A DNA stretch of 64,000 bases, from NCBI RefSeq assembly GCF_022376445.1, contig NW_025955082.1, positions 1 through 64,000 on the forward strand, in the 5' to 3' direction. Position numbers and translations under genes: made by a program. This document shows, piece by piece, positions 12,263 through 23,738 of this stretch (its first letter is position 1; every line of letters begins with the position of its first letter). The stretch comes from Fomitopsis serialis. Its lineage: Eukaryota; Basidiomycota; Agaricomycetes; Polyporales; Fomitopsidaceae. The notes beneath the pieces are model-generated. The model was not told the origin of the DNA. It searched no databases and worked only from the letters and a program-made list of their open reading frames with translations.

Positions 12263-15200
12263 TCAGTGACGCCATTGGCTTCCACCAGTGCGAACGTAGA
12301 CCACGTACGCGACCATGAACATGCACGCCACGCCGAACGCCATTGCTGCAAACTGAAGATTCCAGTCAGCGACTATTCAATGCACTCGTACCCTGCACGA
12401 CTAGGCAGCACGGACAAAGTCCGTGTAGGGAGCGCTGTCGCTCGTGACAGCTGTTTCCATATCGCCAGGCCTGCAATGTGTCGATCTTGGTGTTCCCGAA
12501 GGCGGGCCAAATCGGGGATGGGCCTATCGATATGGATACCGCTGAACGATGCGCCCGTAGGAGCACAAAGGGCTGCCTGTAGGGCTCACTGCAACATCAC
12601 GGGAGCGAAGGCCGGCTCATCATGTGGATACTACTGCATCGCAGGCATTGACAGCAGTGGTACCACCCGTCCACTACTGTAGCTGTCAGGCAAGCCAGCG
12701 TCCTTGCTTTCCCTAGGACTCAAGGGGTTGTACCACCTGGAGTGGATTCCCCTTGATGTCTATCCGGCCGTGCAGGGTCAGCCCAGGCCCTCACCTCGCG
12801 AAGCGCCTGCTTGCCACTTGAACTCTCCTCTAGTAGTCTGTAAGCCATACCAAAATCAGTCACGGCTGCTGCGATTTCCGAGCCATCCAAATCCACGTAC
12901 GTTGGCAGGACCGCCACAGCGCCAATGTACATAAACCCGCCAGCGACAAACGGTATCACCTGGAGGACGTCCAGTAAGTAACACGCCGCCGCCCACACAC
13001 CCACTCAATTGATAGGAAGGTCCAGACGCACCAGATCGGCCAGCTGCACCGTCGTGCCCAGGATCCCAGCGGCTGCCTGCCGCACCGCCGCGGCGAGGTC
13101 AGACGCCCCGCTCTCGACCGCGTCCGATGCTGAGAGGTTGTGGATTCCAATCCCCATAAACGTCCTAGCACCGAGTTAGCGTTCAATGCGGTCACGGAAA
13201 TCTATACAGTGGGTCACTGGTACGCACCCGACCTGCGCGTGAGAGAGGCGGATCCGAGCCGCGAGTCCGAGTCAGCAATCATTCAGGATGCCGTCACGGC
13301 GGAAGCGCACACAGAAAAGCGTGCTTCATCTGGGAGTAGAACGAGGAGAGAGCACGCACAAACGCCCCGACGGCAGTCAAGAACTGGGACTGCATCGCCT
13401 GCTTCTTCGTGAATCCGCTCCTGACGAGGATCGAGTAGTCGGCGATCTCGTGCGGGATCTCGTGCGCGAAGCAAGCGAGCGTCGTCGTCGCGCCGATCAG
13501 AGGCGAGGAATAGAACGACGCCGCCATCCTGTTGATCGCACCGGTAGCTCCATCAGTTTGCCCCGCAAACGCCGCAGAGGGTGTCACGTAAGAAGGACGC
13601 ACGCAAGCCCGTCCGTACTGTGTGAGGTTGTCAGCGCACGTCGAACGTGCTTCGAGGCTCTGAGACGGCTCACATGTTATGCACGAAGTCCCCAAACAGA
13701 TTCAGATACGCGGAAAGCTTGGACGGCTGCTTCCCTGCCTTTTCCGGCTCCGACGGCGCAGCGTCGCCCTTCTTCGAACTGCGTGCGCGCAGCTCGTTCG
13801 CAGCGCTGTTCTTCGCAGCGCCAGACGCCTTACCCTCATCTTCGGCCGTCTCGCCGTGCGAATGACTGTGCGAGTGCCCGGCATGGCCGTCTTCGCTGCC
13901 AAGGACGCGCAGGGTCTTTTCCATGAGGAAGAAGGACGCGAAGCCGACAAATATGCCTAGCCTGTGTACGCCACATTTCAGGTGTTTGGACTTCTGCAAG
14001 AGACTGAGGAAACTATACCCGATTAGGATGTTGCGTTTCTCCTCGACCATGACGAAGTGCACACCGCCGCCCTGGTGCTCGCCCATGAATGAGTGCGGCA
14101 CGAGGTGCAGAAACACGTCTGAGAGGAGGCCCCCGGTCTACACGCATGTCACCGATTAGAGGATGCAGTCGACCAGGAAGGAAGAGAGCGCCCACTGCGA
14201 AGGCCGTCATCGTGTTGAGCGTGTTGGTGTTGATTTGCGCCGGGATGAACGCGAGAATAAAATTAGGTACGCTGTCAATTGTGAACGAGAGGCGGAGGCG
14301 CCGCGCCGGCAGTTGTGAGCGCGCTGGCAGGAGAGCACGAGGATGCAACACTCACGAGCTAATGTAGAAAGTCCCCAGAACTGTAAAATTCGAGTCAGGC
14401 CCACTGTCTTCCGGAATCGTACAGGAAGATGCGTAGACACGTTCGTCGCGTACGAGGACCGCATCAGGACCCCGGAACGGTATGGGAACCGAAGTCAATG
14501 TCCGACAGAAAACCAGTCGGCGAGCGCCCAGACTTACACCGGCCACTAGAGCCTGCTAGCTGGTCCTGTTTCAACATCCACGCTAGATCAAATGCTCGTA
14601 AACTCGAGGGTGATCGATTTGCGAGTTCAGGGCGAGAAAGGCCCGTTAACTCTGCTTCGACGCTCCGAGGAGGCACCGATCCTCGAAGCAACCCCTCGTG
14701 CGTCGACACTGTGTCAATGGGCAAATCAACGGTCTTCTTGCTTCCTCTCTCACTCCGCTTCGTTCTACGAGAGGCAGACAAGTCCCTAGGGAAAGGGAGT
14801 CCCATATAAAGGCACGTCGCCATATTTTGAGCACATCAAGACACGTTATAATCGAACTCTACAGCCTCTTGGAATACCGGGGAGCTGTCTGTCATGCTAG
14901 CATTGCCGCCAGGTAAGACTCCCCCTCAGGCTGCGTGGAGCGAGGCAATACCAAAGACGCGGAGGAATCAAATTAAGCGCTGGAACGGATGTATTGGACC
15001 GCTTCCAGACGCAGTACGACCACCTGCAGCGCACAGAGGCCTGGCCGCTGAGTCTGTCAATGGATCACTGTGATAGCCACACAAACTGCACCGACTGAAT
15101 ACTAGCCAGGAGCCTTGTTCAGCCGCAGCTGGACATGACTTCCCGACGAGCACGGTCACTGCAAGTGCGTCCAGAAGGGTTGTACGCATGCCGCTGCACC

Positions 15201-15735
15201 ACGCAGTTCTACCTTCTCATGCCTTATGACCGGTGTACCAGGGAAGAGGCCCCAGAATCGTGCGAGGGCACCCCAGCACTCAGAGGTCTGGACATGGGAC
15301 ATAATAAAACCGGCCTCCACGCCGTTTCGTACTTCGTGGCCAACCCAACATCGCAGGAGGAAACCACAGGATCAGAAGAAGGTACTCACCCGAGTTCCAT
15401 CCCGGTCCGAAAGGAAACAGCCATGCAAAGACCTGTCGCATGATGGGCGACTGCGCGGCCTCGAGCTCTTGCTTGAGTTCGCTGAGCTGGACAACTGGAG
15501 CACATTGCTCTATCTCTGTCGACTGTGATCGATGAACTCTCGTTAGCCAGACCTCCAGTGCAGACACACGTGCGCGAAACTGGATACGTGGTTGAGCGAG
15601 CGAAAGCGGACTCACGAGAACGGTCAGCGGCGTTTTCGTCGTGTCCGCGACTATGCTGGATACTCCTGCGGTCAAACTGGCGAGGATAGTGAGAAGCACG
15701 AGACGGCGCCGACACCGTAGGAGAATGGACTGCAT
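12263..15735 (-). CDS. YKE4: ZIP zinc transporter, LZT subfamily (Zip7/Yke4-like), 13 exons with two microexons
   Basis: Thirteen exons close in frame to 424 residues: 15735-15616, 15522-15390, 14380-14356, 14271-14196, 14137-14019, 13961-13674, 13617-13603, 13528-13360, 13232-13228, 13164-13032, 12959-12901, 12837-12795, 12352-12263. The N-terminus has a hydrophobic signal. TM segments follow (TFYISSVPNFILAFIP, GGLLSDVFLHLVPHSF), then a His-rich loop (HSHSHSHG), then HNITDGLAMAASFY. HEIPHE lies near residues 281-286, the metal-binding signature of LZT ZIPs. The protein ends EFAAMAFGVACMFMVAY. Yke4/Zip7 relatives move zinc out of the ER or Golgi. The 15-nt exon supplies ITDGLA; the 5-nt exon supplies VG of AFVGTFMG. 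Introns 2 (1009 bp) and 12 (442 bp) are unusually long. Confidence 0.9.
14381..15389 (-). other. Oversized 1009-bp intron of the ZIP gene, possible insertion
   Basis: This intron has a good GTGAGT donor and a TTTTACAG acceptor. It splits the conserved block GPGWNS / VLGTFYISS in phase 1. All but two of the other introns in the gene are 56-93 bp. The interior has no recognisable coding domain, terminal repeats or RNA gene that I can support. Old transposon insertion is an inference from length only. Confidence 0.55.
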
Positions 15736-15979
15736 GGCGAGTTCAAGGAGTGAAGACGGTGCTGTACGTCGGGGTGGCCGAAACGAGCGGAGACGAAGCG
15801 CCGAGAGTAGACGCGGTCGCGATCGTGTTCTCCGGCGCCCGTCACGTGGAACAGACGCGTTGACGCGTCGCGCGCCGGTGGCTTGCCAGGCGCTAAGCGC
15901 TTGTTGTCTTTCCCAGACCACAATATATTCCTTGTTGATCGTTACTCGTTCTATGCCTCTCGCCTGGGCCTGCTGCTCG

Positions 15980-16910
15980 ATGTATCCCACTCAGAAAGAG
16001 CAGGCTGTTATTGAGGCAGCAGAATCTTTGATGACTGAAACGATGGCCCGGTACGACTCATCTCACGACGCGTACCATGGTATGTCCACCGCAGTGTCTC
16101 GCAGTTAGCAGGGCTGACAGATTTCCCATCAGTGCAACGTGTAAGAAAGACGGCCTTAAACATAGCACGGTCTCTCTCTACCTTGGACCCTTCCGTTCAG
16201 CCGGACCTGCTCACCGTAGAACTCGCCGCCCTCCTACACGACGTCCTCGACAAGAAATACGTGTCTGCAGCTGAAGCGGCGGATCCATACGCGTTCTTCT
16301 TGCCTTTCTTTCAGAAGCTTTCCGCAGCGCACTCCGTAGATCTCGTACATGATGGTAGAGCAAGAACCATCACGAAGATTGTGGACAACGTCAGCTGGTC
16401 CACAGAAAAGAGACTCAGGGCGGAAGGGAACTGGGGCAAATGGCATCAAGGGTGCGTCGAGCTACACTGCGTGCAGGATGCAGATAGGCTGGATGCTATA
16501 GGAGCATTTGGTGCGTAGAGTGTCAAACTAGTCTTGCAAATTGACCAACCTCGAACATTCGGTTGCAGGCATCATGCGTTGCGCCGCATACAGCGCCGCG
16601 ACAAATCAGTGTGTATTCCTTTGCATCATTTGCTGAGTCCGTCAGAACGAGCGAAACTACAGCGCACTGCACACGCCTCCGGACGATCCTGCACTATCCG
16701 CCTCTGCTGTCCAGCACTTCTATGACAAACTCCTCCACATCCGTGAGCGGCTGAAGACTGAGCCAGGCAAGCAAATGGCCCACAAGCGTCACAAGCTGGT
16801 AAGTGGTCTACACCCGTCATGAAGGCATAAGTTGTGATCAGTTGCTGCACCCGTCGTAGATGTTGGACTTCTTGCAAGCAGTGGATGACGAATATAACCT
16901 CGGCGTCTGA
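15980..16910 (+). CDS. HD-domain metal-dependent phosphohydrolase
   Basis: Five exons (15980-16079, 16133-16510, 16569-16608, 16663-16798, 16860-16910) join in frame to 234 residues. The HD signature is complete: an upstream histidine in SHDAYHVQRVRK (about residues 29-33), LAALLHDVLDKK with His69-Asp70, and a distal Asp in DADRLDAIGAFG. The order and the closing block (YDKLLHIRERLKTEPGK) match the small stand-alone HD proteins related to bacterial YedJ. Substrates of this group are poorly known; nucleotide hydrolysis is an inference. It starts 244 bp from the divergent ZIP gene, so the two may share a promoter region. An in-frame ATG at 15953 would add nine residues. Confidence 0.85.
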
Positions 16911-17376
16911 GAGCTGGGGCGAATGTTCCGGGGGATGCATTCATATACTGGGCTGCAAGTTGAAGGTCACGAAGGTATCGCCTTTGCAATTGCGGTACTG
17001 TTCCATCGACTCACAGAATACATGTGGTACGCTATGTATGCATTGTAGGGGTAGGCTGCTTTGTTCAGCCGGTAGTCTCATACCAAGACCCTCCACACTG
17101 CGACACGTGAGGTGTTTGTGTCGAACCTAGTTCAGCCGGAGGGCATGTGCTGTTGAACGACGCAGCAAATTACAGTCGTGTTTAAGCATGTTGCGACAAC
17201 AGCGTTAGTATGACTAGCACTAAGGTAAGAGTAACACGGCTTCCAGTAACAGTCCTGGTCCACGTCTGTTGTACATGTCAGAGCACACACGGTTGCCACG
17301 ACGAACTATCCATACTCTCCTCCGATTTCCAGTGTCCACCACCCCGCATAGTGACTTTGTATATCACCTCTACTCT
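16911..17376. other. Intergenic between converging genes
   Basis: The HD-domain gene and the bHLH gene converge here. No open frame with support was seen; it probably carries both 3' UTRs. Confidence 0.4.
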
Positions 17377-18597
17377 TCAGGCTTCGGGTTCGCTCCCTCC
17401 AAAGTCGTCACCGTCATCGTCATCAGCGCCGTCGTCAGTGCCCGTTCCGCCGTTCCACTCGCGCTCCCAAAGCGGCACACCGCTGATATCCCGGAGTTCG
17501 GTGTTTAGGACCAAAGCGGGGTGCCCCTCGCCGAGGGCTTGGCGCGCGGCTTGTAGACGAGAGAACAACGCCTCGCGGTCGCTGAGCAGTAAGTGTATGT
17601 GGTCAATGGCTGAGAGAGCACGGACGTGAGCACATCGTACGCGTAGAGCGGTGAACGAGGTCTCACTTTTCTGCAGTACCACATTCTCACTCTTGGGGCC
17701 TGCTCGTCCATCGAGTGCACTGTCTTCGCCCTTCTTCCGTCGTTTTCGGCCTTTCACGCTCGACTCTGCCTCGCCTCCACAGTTGGCCTCCTCCTGCGCA
17801 ATTGCCTCCCGTAAGGCAGGGACAGCAGCGCATAGTGCCTCGTATCCTCTCCGTATATTCGCCCGGCGTTTTTGTTCGCTCTGGATGTGGTTCGCGCGTT
17901 TCTCGGCAGGAGTCAGCAGGGCAGGCTTGGCAGCCTTGCTGGCGGAGCTCGCACTCGCCGACGACTGCCTGCGCTGCTTCTCGCGCGGCGCAGCCGGTTT
18001 CGCCCGTTTGGAGCTGCTGGGCTCGGAATCGTCTGGTAAGGAGCGCTTCGACGAACTGCCCGCTGGGTGGCCCAGGGTTGAAGGAGCGGAAGGGGATGAG
18101 ATGAGCGCGTTGCGATGAGGGGTATCGAAGCCGTTGGTAGGCGGCAGGTCGCCGTTAAGGGGCGGTAGCGTGTATGGGGGCGACCCCGACGTGAGCGAGT
18201 GTATCGACGGCTGCGACTGGCTGTGCGCATGCGTTGTGTATGCGCCGGGCTCTGGCTGCATCATCGACTTGGACAGGTCGAACGAGCGGGGAGACCGCGC
18301 GTCATCCCCATTCGAATCTGGGCTGAAGCTCGGCCAATGGCTTGGACCCGCCGCTGCTCCCGAGCCTAACCCCGCCCCTGCTGCGCGGCCGCTGGCGCCC
18401 GAACGAGTCTTGCTGTTGCCGTGGGCGCGGTTGCCCAGGGACATGAGATCCTTCGTGGCCTTTGCGAGGGCATGCCTCCCCTTGCTGATGGAGATCTGCT
18501 CGGCGAGGTCGGGGCTGATCTCTGCGATGTGAGTGTGGTCGACCGAGGCGAGAAAGGCGTTGAAGGACAGCGTCTCCGACGACGAGAGCAGGGACAT
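17377..18597 (-). CDS. bHLH transcription factor (class B, E-box type)
   Basis: Two exons, 18597-17667 and 17609-17377, with a 57-bp intron inside helix 2, give 387 residues. The start MSLLSSSETLSFNAFLASVD is well placed; upstream codons are not in a good context. Residues 237-245 read HIQSEQKRR: His, Glu and Arg occupy the positions that define class B bHLH proteins binding CACGTG. Helix 1 (RRGYEALCAAVPAL) follows, then a long charged loop with KGRKRRKKGED, then helix 2 restored by splicing (VVLQKTIDHIHLLLSDREAL). The long Ser/Pro/Gly-rich N-terminus and acidic tail (DDGADDDDGDDFGG) may be activation regions. It is nuclear. The long loop is similar to Mlx/Ino4-type fungal factors; the exact orthologue is not assigned. 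Confidence 0.85.
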   Translation of the reverse strand: MSLLSSSETLSFNAFLASVDHTHIAEISPDLAEQISISKGRHALAKATKDLMSLGNRAHGNSKTRSGASGRAAGAGLGSGAAAGPSHWPSFSPDSNGDDARSPRSFDLSKSMMQPEPGAYTTHAHSQSQPSIHSLTSGSPPYTLPPLNGDLPPTNGFDTPHRNALISSPSAPSTLGHPAGSSSKRSLPDDSEPSSSKRAKPAAPREKQRRQSSASASSASKAAKPALLTPAEKRANHIQSEQKRRANIRRGYEALCAAVPALREAIAQEEANCGGEAESSVKGRKRRKKGEDSALDGRAGPKSENVVLQKSETSFTALRVRCAHVRALSAIDHIHLLLSDREALFSRLQAARQALGEGHPALVLNTELRDISGVPLWEREWNGGTGTDDGADDDDGDDFGGSEPEA

Positions 18598-18738
18598 GAT
18601 GGTGCGGGGCCCCGCCTTTACATAGTCGTTGGCGGCTTGTGATAAACGCGACGGCGGTCGAGGGGCGGCCGTCACGTGATGCGGGGTGCCCAATACGGTG
18701 CGTTAGGCGGCTAAGCAGTGCTCCGACTTCCTATCGCC

Positions 18739-19360
18739 ATGTCCAAGGACCCGACTCGCCACCAGCTATCATCCAGGCTAGCCTACAGCGCACACACGCC
18801 CATCTTTCTCCAGCGGCTGCAGGCACGCGTTGGCGGGGCAGAACGAGACGATGACGACGACGATGAGTATGAGTACGACGGATCTGGGCGTCCACCGATA
18901 CCCAAGCGTCCTGCCATACCAGAGCGTCCAGACGACGACCCGGGCAGTGCTGACGAAGACGGTGGTGAGGAGAAACCGCAGATAGTGGTACTGAAGGAAG
19001 GGAAACATCTCTCAGAGAGGGAGGCAGAGAACGAGAAGCGAAAGGGTGAGAGCTAGGCCTCCGTGAGGAAAGCGCTTGTTAACCGGTTCATGGACAACAG
19101 CGAAAGGCTTGCCGCCTCTGCCTGACCCTGAGGACAGAAGCGCAGAAGAGTCCGCCTCGCCTGACAGGTTGAAGAAGGAGAGCGCAGAAAAGCAGGCTCA
19201 AAACTACGGGTTGATTGGTTCGAAGACAAAGCCTTCCAAACGGAAAGCTGTAGGCGACGGGCGAGATAGCGAGCCACCAACAAACAAATCATCGAAGAGC
19301 ACAAAAAAGAAGCCGAAGAAAGCAGAGAAGAAACTACTCTCCTTTGGAGACGAGTCTTGA
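18739..19360 (+). CDS. DUF4604-type small charged protein
   Basis: Two exons, 18739-19045 and 19101-19360, with a 55-bp intron in phase 1, give 188 residues. The N-terminus (HQLSSRLAYSAHTPIFLQRL) fits the short conserved head of DUF4604. It is followed by a run of Asp residues, a Pro-rich stretch (RPPIPKRPAIPERP) and PQIVVLKEGKHLS, then a Lys-rich tail ending KKPKKAEKKLLSFGDES. Such proteins are common single-copy genes in basidiomycetes with no known function; the composition suggests a nuclear or RNA-associated disordered protein. It diverges from the bHLH gene with only 141 bp between start codons, so the promoter is shared. Confidence 0.8.
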
Positions 19361-20378
19361 TCTGTGCGCATGCTATCGCGCGTCGCCTTCGCGAACGCTG
19401 CGTATCAGACCTGGTCCTCCCTCGAAGGTGTCATTCGCACTTCTCACTATTTGCGGGAAACTCATTACATTGATCGTCAGTGATTATGATCGAGAATTTC
19501 GACCTCCTTTGGGCCCAGGGTCATCGTCCAGGAGCCGCGGAAGCTCTCTGGATCAGAACCCTGCAGCTGAATTGGAGCCTCACACAATGGTATTGCTTCT
19601 GCTGCGTCTACCTTGCGCTTGCTTGCACCAGTGCGGCGCGGAAGATTGCCGAGCAGAGTCGCGACAGAGAGCGGAATCTACGCTGCTATCGCTCGCCTTG
19701 ATTTACGACAGGAAGGGGGCACTATGTCGTGAGCGCTTGAGCTCCGAGTCGTGTGTACCGCAGATACTTAGCGATGACGACCTGGACGATGGAGCCATCC
19801 CGTGTTACACATCCCTCGTTGGGCACACCCGTGTCCGCAAGTAAGGGCAAAGCGCGAGATGATCAGCCAGCTCCTGCGGGTATGTTACATACCTCTACTT
19901 ACTGGAGTCGCTTGGTATCGTCGATGTTTCGGTTGACGCGCCGCACATGCACTTTTCCGTGACGGCTCACTGAGCCCCCGCCGTGTATGAATTCAGGATT
20001 TGCCAGACGGAAGTGACTGGATCTGATCCCTATCATGAACTATGGTCATGTTGGCCTTGTGTTGGCCCGCTGTGAAACGAACTTCCATACCGTCAAGAAG
20101 CTTGACATAAGGTCCGAGAATCGATTGGCTTGCGCCGATGTCGTGAGGCAGTACTTACTATAACTGATTCGTCTCTCAGGATCTCATGACCACTGGCACC
20201 AGGCCTAAGGCCTAAGGAGGGAACTCCTCACGGACATTCCCACTCTTACGGTAGCCGCAGGAAGTTGGCCCGCCGCTGGAACTCAACGCGTACGCATTGT
20301 GTATCAAACCGTCATCGCGGCATACTAGTACCAGCTAACCTCTGTCGTCCGCAGTCCGCGCTGTAGCGATCACTCGAG
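19361..20378 (+). other. Possible gene remnant or unresolved exons
   Basis: Several short stretches look coding but do not assemble into one gene. They are a start at 19370 (MLSRVAFANAAYQTWSSLE) followed by a GTGTCA donor, a Ser/Arg-rich segment near 19500, and a low-complexity segment near 19795-19880 (VTHPSLGTPVSASKGKARDD) followed by a GTATGT donor. Splice sites in between are not convincing. It could be an eroded gene, an exon-rich gene with sequence errors, or chance. Confidence 0.25.
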
Positions 20379-22280
20379 ATGAATACCGATTGGCTTCCAC
20401 TTTCGATGATGCCCAAAACGGCCTTGCCTGTATGCTTGCCACAAGCTCTGCTCGACGATCTCAAACTCCAAGTCGATCCAGATTTCTACTCCGAGCTTTC
20501 CGTGGTCTACGGCAGGGCCGCCAGGGTGTCCCCTATGCGTCACTTGATACTACGACACTACGTTCTCGCACTGGGGGATGCGTATACGACAATCGACGAA
20601 ACATGGGCTGGTCACAACGACAACGATTGGTCCCTCCCGCAGATCATGCCAAATGGGAGCGGGAGCACACACCTCCAACTCGCCGTGCGGCTCTATGACG
20701 TGCCATTCGTATACGAATGCATCCGTCTAGGTGCCGACGTCAACCACTCGGACGTCAAGGGGCGGACACCGCTGTTCTGCGCCATGAACGAGTTGCTTGG
20801 GTTTTCGCTAGACCTGGCCACGCGACAGCTGCGCCACAATGGCACCGAGGACGAAAGCCTCACCGTATCCACTATTTCTCGGTTGCGACACATGGCAAAG
20901 GTTCTAGTAGAGCAGCACGCCGATGTCAATCTCGCCCCTTACGAGTGCCCGTCGGCGTCGCTCTCGCCTTTTGTCATGGCTTGGGCAGCTCTAGACCTAG
21001 AACTACTCGAGCTGCTGGCGGTCCATGGGGCCGCTGCTGGACTTGATAGGGCCTTCTCCGAAAGCCCGCGTTCACAGCTTGCCACTTGGGATGTCGATCC
21101 CTCGAGAGCATCAGCTTGCAGAGAGCTGATGGCGCGTCTGGCATCAAGAGCGGAACTACCAGCGCGACCACCGCGCAAATGCCCATGCTTCTCGGGGAAG
21201 TCACTCTCCGAATGTCATGAAACGGGCGATCACCCATATCCTCCTACGTTCGCATGCATCTGCAGGTCGACGAAGACATATGCAAACTGCTGCAAGCTCA
21301 GAAATATCGAGCTGGTGGAGAGATGGGACGAGGAGCGGGGGCGTATGAAAGTCACCCAGCGCATGATGGAAGCCGACGGACATACGGCTACCTACATACC
21401 CTTTTCCACTGTGAACACGCTGATGTCCGCGAAATGGCCGGACACGGGAAAGAAGAAGTCGTCCGAGCTCGTGCTCATGGCCATCGAGCATAACGATACC
21501 GAAAGCGAAGTGAAAGCTGACCCGGCTTTCCGGTATGCGGCGACTCAGCTTGAATATCTGCCTATGTCAGTGTTCCATGCCGAATGCTTTGTATCTGTCT
21601 GACAGGTCAGACATCTTCAGGCCCGAGGGATCGGAATGGTGTCCAAAGGATTTGGGCAAGTTTATCAGCACCGGTTGGAATAGTTGTGTCGACAAGTACA
21701 TCGCATCCGGCCAAGACACTCGGAGTGTACCCACGATCGAACGGGCCGCCAAGCTGGATCCCTTTTTCCTGCCCCTCTGGAAGAGATGTGAAGCGTCCAG
21801 GTGTACAACGACAGAGCGTCCGGGGCTCAAGATGAAGCGCTGTCACGGGTGTCAGAAGGTTCGCAGTTTTTGTGGATATCTGGTTCTACCTTAGCTCATC
21901 TGGTAGCGTAGATATATTACTGCGGCGCGCCATGCCAGAAAGCACATTGGCGGGAGCACAAGGATGCATGCAAGAGAGGAGACCATCCGCTGCAGATGTT
22001 GCGATCGCAGAGAATCTACTCGACTATTCTCAACGACGTCATCAAGCCTGGGGAAGAACGTAGATTGCTCGAGTACGTTCATTGTGTTCATATCGGTGTT
22101 CGAATGTCTCATCTGCAGTTTCTAATTGTTGCACGCAAACCAGAGACCGTGGTTCGAAGGATCCTGCTGTGTCTGAGGACTGACCACTGTGCGAGGCCGC
22201 CTGATCCAAGTCGTAGTGAGTCAAACAGTGACCGTGTCAAAAACGCTCACCGTACCATGTCTTACGCTTTGCATAGGTAG
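20379..22280 (+). CDS. Ankyrin-repeat protein with SEC-C-like and MYND zinc fingers
   Basis: Three exons (20379-21565, 21606-21858, 21912-22280) keep one frame for about 602 residues. Ankyrin-like helices occur around THLQLAVRLYDVPFVYECIR and LGADVNHSDVKGRTPLF, with a second set near AKVLVEQHADVNLAPYE. A Cys-rich SEC-C-like motif follows (PRKCPCFSGKSLSECH ... FACICRSTKTYANCC). The C-terminal MYND finger is split by an intron: CEASRC ... RCHGCQK joined to IYYCGAPCQKAHWREHKDAC. MYND and ankyrin domains both bind proteins, so a scaffold role is likely. Intron 1 is only 40 bp with a GTCAGT donor, the weakest point of the model. The final 80 codons after the finger may contain another intron. Confidence 0.75.
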
Positions 22281-23738
22281 TTGTGCCGTACGAAGGAGTC
22301 TAACGGAATGTGCGGGGAGGTGCTCAGAACGAGAACAGTGCTCCGAGTCGGATGCCTTGTTCCTGTACAATTATTCATCAACAGCCCCGGGAGTGGCTTC
22401 GACGTCGCGCAGTTCGTTAACACCGACGTCGCCGCGAAGCTCGCGTGAGCCACCACCACCGCTCGGGCGGAGCGTGAATAGGCAGAATCCAGTATGCATT
22501 ACAGCAGGGAGACCGTATGAGTGAGTATATACCGCCGAGGCCTGTGTCCCTAGCAAGGTCGTGGTAGAAGTACGTAGATGGTCTTTTGGTGTGTAGCGAT
22601 ATAGAGTCGGAGGCACGCATAATGAGTGGGCGAGCAGACAGATGTTCCTACACAGGTCCATCAAGCGTCCGTGAGGTAAGCTAGATACTACAGAGGTGCG
22701 CGGGCAGTGGGGGATAGAGTCATTATGTGGGCGTGCGTGGCAAGTGTCAGTGGTGGTTCAACAGTGAGTAGCAGCAAATAATAGGAAGGGTGGCTCAACG
22801 ATTCGTCACTGTCCCTGTCTCCCCGAGTAACTGTTCATGAGCGAAACTAGGGCGAAATGCAGTTCGACGTGGCCCATTGTGAGTGCTAGGCCGTCCCACC
22901 AATATCCCACGTCGTACAGAGGTCGGCACCGGGCAATGCCTGCACATCCGTGTAATGTGTACCGTAGGCATGGCCTTTGTCGATATCTCTCATAATGGCT
23001 GCCCTGTGGTGCTTCTTCCGAACTGAGTGCTGAGCGCTGAGACTGTGCTAGGTGCCTATATGAAAACGTACCTTTCGATTAGGCTCAGGCTCTCGTCTAG
23101 TGCCGACAAGCTTGTGTCCCATGCATGCATGCTCCGGTTGTGGTCCGCATTACGCATATCATCCGTTAATGTATCAAGGGTCCGTCCGTCTCGAACTTTT
23201 GGCACGAGTTAGTCAGTGACTCAGACAGAACTTGAACGTTTGAACCCACAGCGGCATTCGCCCCGACTCCTCGTGACCATCGAGCGGCCTCCTATTGAGC
23301 CGCAGCTGGATTGTGTGGAACTACTCGTTCCCGAGGGCAACCGCGCGTGACGATAATCGCAGCAGCCTGAATGAATACGAGGTCAGCATTTGACTTGAGT
23401 CTAAATGGAGACAAATTTACCACATGTCGTACCACGATGTGGTTTGCACCCGCGGCGCAGCGGAAGCCTGCTGTGCTCGTTATCAGGGCTTGCAGTTACT
23501 CAGCTGCATGAGCTGCTGAGACGCCTCACGGAACAATATAATGCGGTGCGGTGGTCAATGTCGACTGTCATCACATTCATACTCCAAGTTAGCGGAGGCG
23601 CCTCGGTGCCACGAAGGTCAGCAACGAATGGGGTCAACTCGTTTGGTTATACGGAGACGACCGTGCGTTAACTTATCCATCTTCACCCACACAGATCTTA
23701 GTGGGCGTTGCACGCGAGCCGGTCCCATTGACGCGACT
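22281..23738. other. 1.45-kb intergenic stretch
   Basis: No supported gene, RNA or repeat was seen. Short frames on both strands lack domain patterns. Confidence 0.4.

Noticed and set aside
12121..12351. A separate small gene on the minus strand
   Set aside because: In a neighbouring frame the sequence is the last exon of the ZIP gene (FAAMAFGVACMFMVAY), so this frame is a shadow.
15280..15990. A 236-codon minus-strand frame
   Set aside because: It is the first two exons of the ZIP gene read through introns and the promoter; only parts of it are coding.
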